Of a DNA stretch of 7,188 bases, positions 1 to 5,902 are shown piece after piece. The translations under genes were made by a program, and so were the position numbers. The stretch is from the NCBI GenBank assembly GCA_021323835.1, contig JAJPKI010000140.1:1-7188 (forward strand), written 5' to 3'. Position 1 is the stretch's first letter, and every line of letters begins with the position of its first letter. Below the pieces are notes generated by a model. That model worked only from the letters and a program-made list of their open reading frames with translations. It ran no database searches and had not been told where the DNA came from. The DNA comes from Verrucomicrobiota bacterium (GTDB lineage: Bacteria > Verrucomicrobiota > Verrucomicrobiia > Limisphaerales > UBA11358).

Positions 1-43
1 CGCGTCAGAGATTTGATGTCCGTCACTCGGGGAATTTACTCCG

Positions 44-75
44 CGTGGTGAATGAAACCAAGCGCGTTCACCACG
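44..75 (-). terminator. Hairpin at the 3' end of the pseudopilin gene
   Basis: A perfect 9-base inverted repeat, CGTGGTGAA at 44-52 and TTCACCACG at 67-75, encloses a 14-base loop and includes the pseudopilin stop codon (68-70). No T-run follows on the minus strand, so it does not look like a classical intrinsic terminator. It could be an RNA 3'-end stabiliser or a Rho-assisted stop. The remaining bases (1-43) show a weaker imperfect repeat and no gene. Confidence 0.35.
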
Positions 76-904
76 TCACATCCGGTTTGACGCACTGTTG
101 CAGGCGGTGCAAATCGTCCGCGTCGTCGTCTGAATTCGCCGGCCAAAAACTGCCCTGAAAATTTTTTGGCGCTTTCCATTTCCAATGTTCCACGTGCCCG
201 TCGGCAAAAGACAAATTCGCGCCACGATTGTGGCGGTCGGCGGCCAAATCAAGCCAGAAATCCGACCAATAGCTTGTCGGCGAAAAAATTCCGAATGTGC
301 CGTCCCAAATATCATCTTCCTGCGTGTCAACGAAAACGAAAAGGCCGGACGGCGTTGGATTTTTTATTTCCGTGTATTTGCGAAACGTGTTCAAAGCATC
401 GTCGCAATTCAAACTGATTTCCATGCAGTAGCTTCGTGTGCGCGACAGATTTGGAAGTCCGTTCACGGTGGATTTATCGGACGGACAATGATAAATCGCC
501 AAGGAAGAATTATATGGAAATAATAGTCCGATTTTTACGTTGTCAGGCGTCGCATCCATCGGCGCAATTCCCGGACACCATGAATTCACATTTGTCACCA
601 CCGACGGGCTGTTCGTTGAACTCGGCGCGGACACAAATCCGCCAGCCTGATTCGGCGGCAAAAAATCATTGTAATCCGACGAGTAAAGATGGCAGCAAAG
701 CTCAAGCTGCTTCAAATTGTTCAGGCAACCTAAACTTTGCGCGTAAATTTTTGCGCGCGACAATGTCGGCAACAACATCGCCGCTAGAATGGCGATAATG
801 GCAACGACCACCAGCAATTCAATCAAAGTAAATGCTTGCGGCGTGGCTGAATTCCGGCATTGAAATTTTTTGCGCATTCTGACTGCGACAAAATAATCCG
901 CCAT
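68..904 (-). CDS. Type II secretion/pseudopilin-like protein with H-X9-DG C-terminal motif
   Basis: This 278-residue protein has a prepilin N-terminus: a short basic leader (MRKKFQ at residues 10-15), then FTLIELLVVVAIIAILAAMLLP from residue 25. Glu29 is the conserved +5 glutamate, and a hydrophobic helix runs over about 25-46. Predicted peptidase cleavage is between Ala24 and Phe25, with Ala at -1 instead of the commoner Gly. The C-terminal part carries the H-X9-DG signature (His225, Asp235-Gly236), then HVEHWKWK and a DADDLHRLQQ tail, which mark the large pseudopilin-like paralogue family of Planctomycetota and Verrucomicrobiota. Its role is not known; attachment to the cell surface or a type II secretion-like apparatus is inferred. 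It begins 23 bp after the M23 peptidase gene, so it is probably the last gene of that operon. Met10 (codon at 877) is an equally plausible start, since neither start has a clear Shine-Dalgarno sequence. Confidence 0.9.
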   Translation of the reverse strand: MADYFVAVRMRKKFQCRNSATPQAFTLIELLVVVAIIAILAAMLLPTLSRAKIYAQSLGCLNNLKQLELCCHLYSSDYNDFLPPNQAGGFVSAPSSTNSPSVVTNVNSWCPGIAPMDATPDNVKIGLLFPYNSSLAIYHCPSDKSTVNGLPNLSRTRSYCMEISLNCDDALNTFRKYTEIKNPTPSGLFVFVDTQEDDIWDGTFGIFSPTSYWSDFWLDLAADRHNRGANLSFADGHVEHWKWKAPKNFQGSFWPANSDDDADDLHRLQQCVKPDVTW

Positions 905-927
905 TGCAAAATCGCCACTGAATTTTC

Positions 928-1932
928 CTAATAAATCAGCAAATCAACCAAACGCTGGCCTTCATTGCCAAGTTCCCACTGACTGCCGCGTTTGACGACA
1001 ATCTTGCGGCATGGATTCGCTTTTTCTTCCGCTTCGTTGACCGACAGCAATTGGATGCGCGCTTTGCTTTTGATTTCCGATTCCGCGCGCGGCATTAGCG
1101 CAAAGGGAACGCCGTTGTAATTGAACGCGATTTCGTATCCGGCAATCCCCTGCTTTTCCGCGACTGGATTTTTCAGCACGAGCATCGGATAGCGTTTCAA
1201 AAATGGAAAATTGGTCGCACGCACGAGCACGCGGCAAAGTTCGGTTTGGCTGCGAATGTAATTGAGCAAACTAAATCCATTTGGATTGTGCTCGGCCAAT
1301 AAAATTTCGCGCGGGTCGAGGCCGTTGAGGTTTTGGCCGTTCCATTCACCGTGGTCGTTGCGTTCGCCCGGCGACGCTTTTTTGAACCACGACGCGAAAT
1401 TGTCGTTTATCAAAAGATTCAATTCAAAATGCACGTGCGCGCGTTCCTTTAAAATGGTTTCGGCATTTGAAGTGCGTCCCATGATGCCGAGAAATTCGCC
1501 GGCTTTGACCTGCTGGCCGATTTTCAAATCAGTCCGGAGCGCGCTCAAATGCGCATAGAGCGAATAAATTTCAATGCCCTCAATAACGTGGCGCACGACA
1601 ATGTAATTTCCGTAATTGGATAGCGACGGTTTATTGCTGAAATAAATCACCGTGCCATCGGCAGTGGCGTTGACGGCGTCGGTCGGCTCGCCGTGCCGGT
1701 CGGTTTGCAAATGCAAAATGTCGAGGCCTTCGTGCATGCGCCAGCCGTTGTCGCGCACACAACCAAAACTGCCGCTCGTCCACGGTTTGTCCGGCGCAGT
1801 CGGCGCGAAAAATTTCAATTCATTGTCGCGCACATACAGGTTCGTGTTCGCCGTCGGAAAATGAAATGGCGATTGCGCAAAAAGATTTGCGGCGAAAAAT
1901 GTCAGCGGAAAAAAGGCGAAACGGAAAATCAT
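928..1932 (-). CDS. Secreted M23 family (LytM-like) zinc metallopeptidase
   Basis: This 334-residue protein has a signal peptide at about residues 1-20 (hydrophobic FRFAFFPLTFFAANLFA, then QSP). The M23 fold is clear: HEGLD gives zinc ligands His67 and Asp71, YGNYIVVRH and LYAHLS lie at 107-130 (His128), and the HVH pair is His166 and His168, the latter the third ligand. The GQQVKAGEFLGIMGRT stretch (139-153) is typical of the family. Such enzymes usually cut peptide cross-links in peptidoglycan, here in the periplasm or outside. With all ligands present it should be active, unlike degenerate M23 regulators. Residues 220-334 form a C-terminal region I do not recognise. Its ATG shares one base with the TAA of the preceding lipoprotein gene (TAATG) and has no obvious Shine-Dalgarno sequence, which suggests translation by termination-reinitiation. 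The operon order suggests joint action with the lipoprotein. Confidence 0.92.
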   Translation of the reverse strand: MIFRFAFFPLTFFAANLFAQSPFHFPTANTNLYVRDNELKFFAPTAPDKPWTSGSFGCVRDNGWRMHEGLDILHLQTDRHGEPTDAVNATADGTVIYFSNKPSLSNYGNYIVVRHVIEGIEIYSLYAHLSALRTDLKIGQQVKAGEFLGIMGRTSNAETILKERAHVHFELNLLINDNFASWFKKASPGERNDHGEWNGQNLNGLDPREILLAEHNPNGFSLLNYIRSQTELCRVLVRATNFPFLKRYPMLVLKNPVAEKQGIAGYEIAFNYNGVPFALMPRAESEIKSKARIQLLSVNEAEEKANPCRKIVVKRGSQWELGNEGQRLVDLLIY

Positions 1933-2504
1933 TAGAGTGAGCGAAATGTTTTGGGAATGGATTTTTGAATTTTCTTAACGACATTGTTCAGGCCGGTGAT
2001 GAATTGTTCGGCCTCATCGTGCGACATGTCGGCGGTGAATGTCAAAATGCCGTCGGAAATCCGTTTGGTGATAAGCGGCGCGGCAAGCCAGCGGCCATCG
2101 GCAAGTTTCTCGCCCCATTGGCCGTAAATGACAAAATGTTTTCCCGGATTGGCCGCGGAATATTGCTCGAGAATCCAAAGGGCTTGTTCATTGAACTGAA
2201 TTTGCACGGCAAATCCGCCATGCGAACGGATGAGCGCGGCGGCAGTTATGTCCGCTTCCGTCAAAACCGGTTCTTTCAAAATGGTAAATCGCGTTGGCGC
2301 GGCGCGGAAAACTGAAACCGTTTCGCTTGTTTGCGTGGGCACGGTTACCTCGATGTGCAGGCGCAGCGCGCTGACCTGTTTCGCGTTTTTATCTGTCTGG
2401 CAGCCGCAAAGAAAGGCGAGCGCGAAAATGGCGAGACAACGGCTCGCGAAGATACCCGTCCTGTCGGTTCTTTTAAGATTGAAATGTCGCAAACAAATTT
2501 GCAT
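1932..2504 (-). CDS. Lipoprotein with a SecD P1-head-like domain
   Basis: The predicted product has 190 residues. A basic n-region (RHFNLKRTDR) precedes a hydrophobic stretch, LAIFALAFLCGC, whose lipobox LCGC makes Cys35 the lipidated residue. Residues about 78-175 run EPVLTEADI, then VQIQFNEQA, GKHFVIYGQ, LADGRWLAAPLI and a late EAEQFITGL. This order matches the head subdomain of the periplasmic P1 region of SecD/SecDF. There are no SecD transmembrane segments, so this is an isolated domain on a lipid anchor and not the translocase subunit. Its function is unknown; a chaperone-like or ligand-binding role is a guess. I placed the start at 2504 because GGAGG lies at 2509-2513, four bases upstream. 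A longer in-frame start at 2576 would add 24 residues that run into the divergent tiny gene and has no such support. The gene leads an operon with the M23 peptidase and pseudopilin genes. Confidence 0.85.
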   Translation of the reverse strand: MQICLRHFNLKRTDRTGIFASRCLAIFALAFLCGCQTDKNAKQVSALRLHIEVTVPTQTSETVSVFRAAPTRFTILKEPVLTEADITAAALIRSHGGFAVQIQFNEQALWILEQYSAANPGKHFVIYGQWGEKLADGRWLAAPLITKRISDGILTFTADMSHDEAEQFITGLNNVVKKIQKSIPKTFRSL

Positions 2505-2507
2505 AGT
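2479..2507 (+). promoter_or_regulatory. Candidate sigma-70-type promoter for the tiny basic gene
   Basis: TTGAAA (2479-2484, five of six matches to TTGACA) and CATAGT (2502-2507, four of six matches to TATAAT) are separated by 17 bases. Transcription would start near 2514, leaving a leader of about 34 bases. The -10 element covers the opposite-strand start codon of the lipoprotein gene (2502-2504), so activity from one side could interfere with the other. Verrucomicrobial promoter consensus is poorly known, so this is tentative. Confidence 0.35.
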
Positions 2508-2508
2508 G

Positions 2509-2513
2509 CCTCC
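2509..2513 (-). promoter_or_regulatory. Shine-Dalgarno site deciding the lipoprotein start
   Basis: On the minus strand the sequence reads TGGAGGCACTATG, a perfect GGAGG core four bases before the ATG at 2504-2502. It is the best ribosome binding site I see at any gene start in the window. It fixes the start at a site that gives a normal lipoprotein signal sequence. Confidence 0.75.
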
Positions 2514-2547
2514 ACAAAACCGCATCACGCGAACAAAGTAAAGAATT

Positions 2548-2652
2548 ATGGGAAGACAATATAACAAAACCATCAAACGTAAACGCCGGGCAACTTACTT
2601 GAAACGCCGCGCCGCGCGCCAAAAAGCAAAGAAGCCCGCGTCAAAAGCGTAA
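2548..2652 (+). CDS. Very basic 34-residue small protein
   Basis: The gene encodes 34 residues beginning MGRQYNKTIKRKRR and ending KKPASKA. Fifteen of 34 residues are Lys or Arg and none is acidic, so it should bind nucleic acid or ribosomes; that role is inferred from charge alone. From memory, similar short MGRQYNK-type proteins are annotated as hypothetical in Verrucomicrobiota, which I could not verify. Support for a real gene: it sits on the strand free of other genes, a candidate promoter lies upstream, and a strong terminator starts 14 bp after its TAA. The main weakness is the lack of a good Shine-Dalgarno sequence (only a poor AAAG stretch before the ATG). It diverges from the lipoprotein gene across 43 bp and converges on the GH28-like gene. 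Confidence 0.72.
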   Translation: MGRQYNKTIKRKRRATYLKRRAARQKAKKPASKA

Positions 2653-2666
2653 GCATTTGAAAAATC

Positions 2667-2695
2667 AAGCCGCTCATTTTTGGGCGGCTTTTTTT
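2667..2695 (+). terminator. Bidirectional intrinsic terminator
   Basis: AAGCCGCTC (2667-2675) pairs with GGGCGGCTT (2682-2690), a 9-bp stem with one G-T wobble and loop ATTTTT. The plus strand continues with TTTTT, seven T in total from 2689. On the minus strand the same stem is followed by GATTTTT. It therefore suits both the tiny plus-strand gene ending at 2652 and the GH28-like gene whose stop codon ends at 2712. Confidence 0.9.
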
Positions 2696-2711
2696 GCGTC
2701 AAACCCCGCCG

Positions 2712-4211
2712 CTATTCCGTCACGTTATCGGCATTCCACGAATTCGTATTCGCGAGCGGCGAAGAGTTTTGGGCATTAAGATTTTTCACATTGAGCAGCC
2801 GCACCGTTTTTCCTTCACCGGATTTTCCCGATTTGAAATTATCCAGCGTTACGCCGTCCACATTGTCTAAAACCAGCGGCACGCGATTGTCGGGCGTGGT
2901 GAATTCAAACTCCACATTTTTGAACGTCAAGCCTTTGCCGTTGCGAATATAAAATGCCGAAGCCGGTCGCGGCCCCAAACTGCGCGGCGAATAGTCTTTT
3001 GGGTTTTTTGGATAAAAATATTCCGACGAATTCGTATCGCCGCCGGGATAAATAATTTTCACATTTTCAAACGTGATATTTTCGAATGGCGAATTTGTCC
3101 AGCCCGACAGCACGCTTGTTTGCACCGGCCCCTGCCGTCCTGCCGCGCAATTGGAAATCGTGATGTCCTGCAAGTGCACGTTTTTAATCGTGCCGATGCG
3201 AGCGCCCGGTTCGCCGGTGCGCAGGCGGTCCCAAACGAGCATGTAAATCGGGCACGCTGCGCCGGTGATGACAATGTTGCTGTAATTCACGCCGTCAATC
3301 ACCGCGCTGTCGCCGCTCGTAATTCCAATTCCCGCTTTCATCGCGCGACCGATGCGAATGTTCCAGAAATTGACGTTGTGAAAATCTCCTGCGGTTTCCG
3401 AACCGAATTGCAAACCGTTGCAGCCGGATTCAAAATACGAATCCCAAACGTAAATGTTCGCGCTGTTGATTCTACGGCCAAGCGCGTAATCGCTTTTCAC
3501 GCCAATTGTGTCGTCGCCGCAGCCGGTGAAATTGCAATTATGAATCTGCACGTCGCTGCAACCCATCAAATCCACCGCGTCGCGCGATTCCTTGATGACC
3601 ACGCCATCGAGCGTGATGCCGGTGCAATCGTTGAGCAGATAGCAAAAATGTCCGCCTTTCTCGTGCGTCACGTTTTGGAAATACAAATTCTTGCCGCTCA
3701 CGACGGTAATCAATTTATCGCCGTTACCCGGTTTCGGGTCGCCGTGGCCGATGGCCGGGCCGCCGTTAATTTTTCCGCCGACAATGGCGATGTTCGTGAC
3801 ATTCTCGCCGTAGAAAAGTGAATCGTGAAAATGTTGGTGACCAAAGTCCTCATATTTGAATTTGTCGAGCGGATGCGGCTCCGGTTCTTCAAATGCGCCC
3901 GGCAATCCAAAAACAACGGCGTTTGATTCGAGCAGCAAACGGACGTTGCTTTTCAAATGAATTGAGCCCGCGCCGTATTTGCCGTCGGGAAAATAAACCG
4001 TGCCGCCGCCGGACGAATTGCATTTGTCAATCGCTGAGTCAATTGCCGACGTGTCGTTCGTCTCGCCATTTCCCGTCGCGCCGAATTCTTTCACGTTGAA
4101 AATTTTATCGGGAAATTTTGGCAGCGGAAAATTCGGCGGCATGAACGGATTTTCCGCCGCGTAAATCGAAAATGCAAAAGCAAAGCCGATGCAGAACAAA
4201 ATGGGTTTCAT
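2712..4211 (-). CDS. Secreted GH28-like (polygalacturonase-type) parallel beta-helix protein
   Basis: This 499-residue protein has a signal peptide at about residues 1-19 (FCIGFAFAFSIYAA). The mature start matches the pectate lyase/GH28 superfamily opening: FNVKEFGATGNGETNDTSAIDSAI at 38-61, then GGGTVYFPDGKY. Many short beta-strand turns follow, as expected of a right-handed beta-helix. GH28 enzymes hydrolyse galacturonan-type chains with three active-site Asp. Here Asp211 (in RDAVD) aligns with the NTD Asp, and GDDTIGVKS supplies Asp233 and Asp234. The usual GHG loop reads CNGLQFGS, so the canonical His is Asn265. The usual R-I-K reads RAMK (Arg289, Lys292). It may be a divergent GH28 subfamily with another substrate or a different beta-helix family. 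It lies 86 bp after the fucosidase gene, suggesting a shared polysaccharide target. The ATG has only a weak GGA upstream. Confidence 0.88.
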   Translation of the reverse strand: MKPILFCIGFAFAFSIYAAENPFMPPNFPLPKFPDKIFNVKEFGATGNGETNDTSAIDSAIDKCNSSGGGTVYFPDGKYGAGSIHLKSNVRLLLESNAVVFGLPGAFEEPEPHPLDKFKYEDFGHQHFHDSLFYGENVTNIAIVGGKINGGPAIGHGDPKPGNGDKLITVVSGKNLYFQNVTHEKGGHFCYLLNDCTGITLDGVVIKESRDAVDLMGCSDVQIHNCNFTGCGDDTIGVKSDYALGRRINSANIYVWDSYFESGCNGLQFGSETAGDFHNVNFWNIRIGRAMKAGIGITSGDSAVIDGVNYSNIVITGAACPIYMLVWDRLRTGEPGARIGTIKNVHLQDITISNCAAGRQGPVQTSVLSGWTNSPFENITFENVKIIYPGGDTNSSEYFYPKNPKDYSPRSLGPRPASAFYIRNGKGLTFKNVEFEFTTPDNRVPLVLDNVDGVTLDNFKSGKSGEGKTVRLLNVKNLNAQNSSPLANTNSWNADNVTE

Positions 4212-4297
4212 GTCCGTAGTATGACGATTTCAAATCCAGCAGCGATACAAAGAAAGTTCTGAAAATCTTGCAATCGCCGTCGCAAATTGTGAACCGG

Positions 4298-5830
4298 TTA
4301 TTCGCCGGGACGATTTGCCCGCGTGCCCTTCTTGATTTCTTTCAGCGCAACGTCCGGCTGAAAATTTTCCGGCGCGGAAACGGAATCGTAATGAACGCCG
4401 AAACCGCAAATCGTCGGACAAGCGCGCGATTCTAAAATGGTCAAGCGAACTTTAGACGCGGTGACAGCAGGAAAACGGTCGAGTTTACGATGACCAATCG
4501 TCGTGCCCGAACAAATTTCCTGCCAATGCGGTTCGATAAGTGTTCCACCGCCAACCGTCGGTGGAACTCCTTCGTGAATTGGAGGTCCTTGCATTTGCGC
4601 CTGAACAAATGCTTCGACTTTGTATTTCGCCACGCGCTGGCCGAGCGAAATTTCTTCTTCCGTGCGAATCACGTTGAACGTTTTGTTGTCGCCTAAATCT
4701 ACTTCCAACGATGCGTTTGTAATTCCGTCGTCAGTCGCCCAATAAGTTTCCGCGTCGTCGTCGAACGCCTTCTCTGCGCCGAATTGTTTGTCGTTGTCGC
4801 GGACGTTGCTTGCCGTCGCTTTTTGTCCGTGCGCGAAATCCGTTCCGAAAATTTTCTGAAGCGCATCGTGAAATTCGTGCAAGCCTTTGACACATTCATC
4901 CGAAAATTTTCCGTCCTTATTCGGCGCGACGTTGAGAATCAGCATCGAATTGCGGCCAACCGAGTAATAATAAAAATTCAGCAGCTTCTGCAAATCGCAC
5001 GGCGGATTCGTGTCCCAAAACCAATGGCCGTTCATCATCGTGTCGCATTCGAGCGGAAACCAGATACGATTTGTCGCTTCCGTGCCCGGTGCGGGATAAA
5101 CGCTCCAGTTTTCCAGCGGACAACATGCCAGTTCATTTCCAACCCAGCGCATGTCTTCATGAATGGGATTTACCACCGGTCCCTGTTTGATGGCTGCGTT
5201 CGGTTGCAATGTGCGGACGACCTGAATGATGTTTGACCAATCGGCGACGTTCGCCTTGTTGCCGTCGAACCACATTTCAAAAACCGGCCCGTAATTGGAA
5301 AGCAATTCCGTAAGTTGCTGATGATAATATTTTGCGTAAGCGTCTTTGTCCGAATCATAAGTCGCCACGCTTTTGTCATACGGCGAGCAATAAATGCCCA
5401 GCTTAATTCCCTCGGCCTTGCACGCATCGGATAATTCGCGCACGACGTCGCCTTTGCCGCCCTTCCAATCGCTCAAAGCGACGCTGTGCTTCGTCGTCGC
5501 CGTCGGCCAGAGACAAAAACCATCGTGATGTTTCGCCGTCAAAATAATTCCTTTGAAACCGGTTTCTTTCGCAACTTTCACCCACTGCGCGCAATCGAGA
5601 TTCGTTGGATTGAATAATTTTTCATCCTCCGTGCCAAGTCCCGTGCCGCGACCGGTGAACGTGTTCATGCCGAAATGCGTGAACAACGTCATTTCATTAT
5701 CAATCCACGCAAGTTGATTCGCGGATGGAACCGGTTCCAGTGGTTTCGGCGGCTCGGCGGCATGCATCAGACTTGTGGGCAAGAATGAAACGAAAGCAAA
5801 TGCGCAAAAAATTAATCGGCAGTTTTTCAT
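4298..5830 (-). CDS. Secreted GH29 alpha-L-fucosidase with C-terminal F5/8 type C (CBM32-like) domain
   Basis: The predicted 510-residue protein starts MKNCRLIFCAFAF and has a signal peptide ending near MHAAEP (about residue 25). It should release alpha-linked L-fucose by the retaining mechanism, outside the cytoplasm. GH29 landmarks are FTHFGMNTF (50-58), TAKHHDGFCLWP (98-109), EMWFDGN with the probable nucleophile Asp189, FPLECDTMMNGHWFWD (258-273) and LILNVAPNKDG (297-307). Residues about 342-485 form a discoidin-like carbohydrate-binding domain (AFDDDAETYW near 355, TASKVRLTILESRACPT at 457-473). An unusual Pro/Gly-rich insertion at about 409-434 is encoded by a cluster of inverted repeats. 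A longer reading to 5875 would put an Arg-rich stretch before the signal peptide, so I prefer 5830, although there is no Shine-Dalgarno sequence. It sits 72 bp after the oxidoreductase gene. Confidence 0.94.
   Translation of the reverse strand: MKNCRLIFCAFAFVSFLPTSLMHAAEPPKPLEPVPSANQLAWIDNEMTLFTHFGMNTFTGRGTGLGTEDEKLFNPTNLDCAQWVKVAKETGFKGIILTAKHHDGFCLWPTATTKHSVALSDWKGGKGDVVRELSDACKAEGIKLGIYCSPYDKSVATYDSDKDAYAKYYHQQLTELLSNYGPVFEMWFDGNKANVADWSNIIQVVRTLQPNAAIKQGPVVNPIHEDMRWVGNELACCPLENWSVYPAPGTEATNRIWFPLECDTMMNGHWFWDTNPPCDLQKLLNFYYYSVGRNSMLILNVAPNKDGKFSDECVKGLHEFHDALQKIFGTDFAHGQKATASNVRDNDKQFGAEKAFDDDAETYWATDDGITNASLEVDLGDNKTFNVIRTEEEISLGQRVAKYKVEAFVQAQMQGPPIHEGVPPTVGGGTLIEPHWQEICSGTTIGHRKLDRFPAVTASKVRLTILESRACPTICGFGVHYDSVSAPENFQPDVALKEIKKGTRANRPGE
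4542..4612. repeat. Cluster of three inverted repeats within the fucosidase gene
   Basis: Three potential hairpins lie almost back to back. GTTCCACCG (4542-4550) and CGGTGGAAC (4559-4567) are perfect 9-bp arms with an 8-base loop. GGAACTCC (4563-4570) and GGAGGTCC (4581-4588) match at seven of eight positions. GCATTTG (4591-4597) and CAAATGC (4606-4612) are perfect 7-bp arms with an 8-base loop. Read in frame they encode a Pro/Gly-rich segment (GVPPTVGGGT) where related domains usually have a short loop. This resembles a REP-like palindromic element inserted in a coding region. I found no second copy in the window, so mobility is inference. Confidence 0.5.
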
Positions 5831-5902
5831 AATGATTTGTTCACGATGTCGAACAACGCGCCGCAAGTAAAGCATAGGCGCGGGTTATGTTTTGGCTATG
5901 CC

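Noticed and set aside
2505..2576. Longer start for the lipoprotein gene at 2576
   Set aside because: The extra 24 residues would place a second hydrophobic segment before the lipoprotein signal and overlap the tiny gene, whereas the start at 2504 has a perfect GGAGG.
3120..3821. Long 233-codon open frame on the plus strand
   Set aside because: It lies wholly antisense to the GH28-like gene. Its product is an Ala/Arg/His/Val-rich mixture without domains or a signal peptide, as expected from the mirror of biased codons.
4212..4297. Possible promoter or terminator between the fucosidase and GH28-like genes
   Set aside because: I saw only a weak CATACT hexamer with no matching -35 element and a short inverted repeat without a T-run, so nothing can be called.
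5831..5875. Longer start for the fucosidase gene at 5875
   Set aside because: It would add 15 residues rich in Arg and His in front of a normal signal peptide; secreted proteins of this family begin close to the hydrophobic stretch.
5831..5902. Possible promoter between the oxidoreductase and fucosidase genes
   Set aside because: TTTACT followed after 17 bases by CATCGT is too poor a match to report as a promoter, and no terminator hairpin is present.
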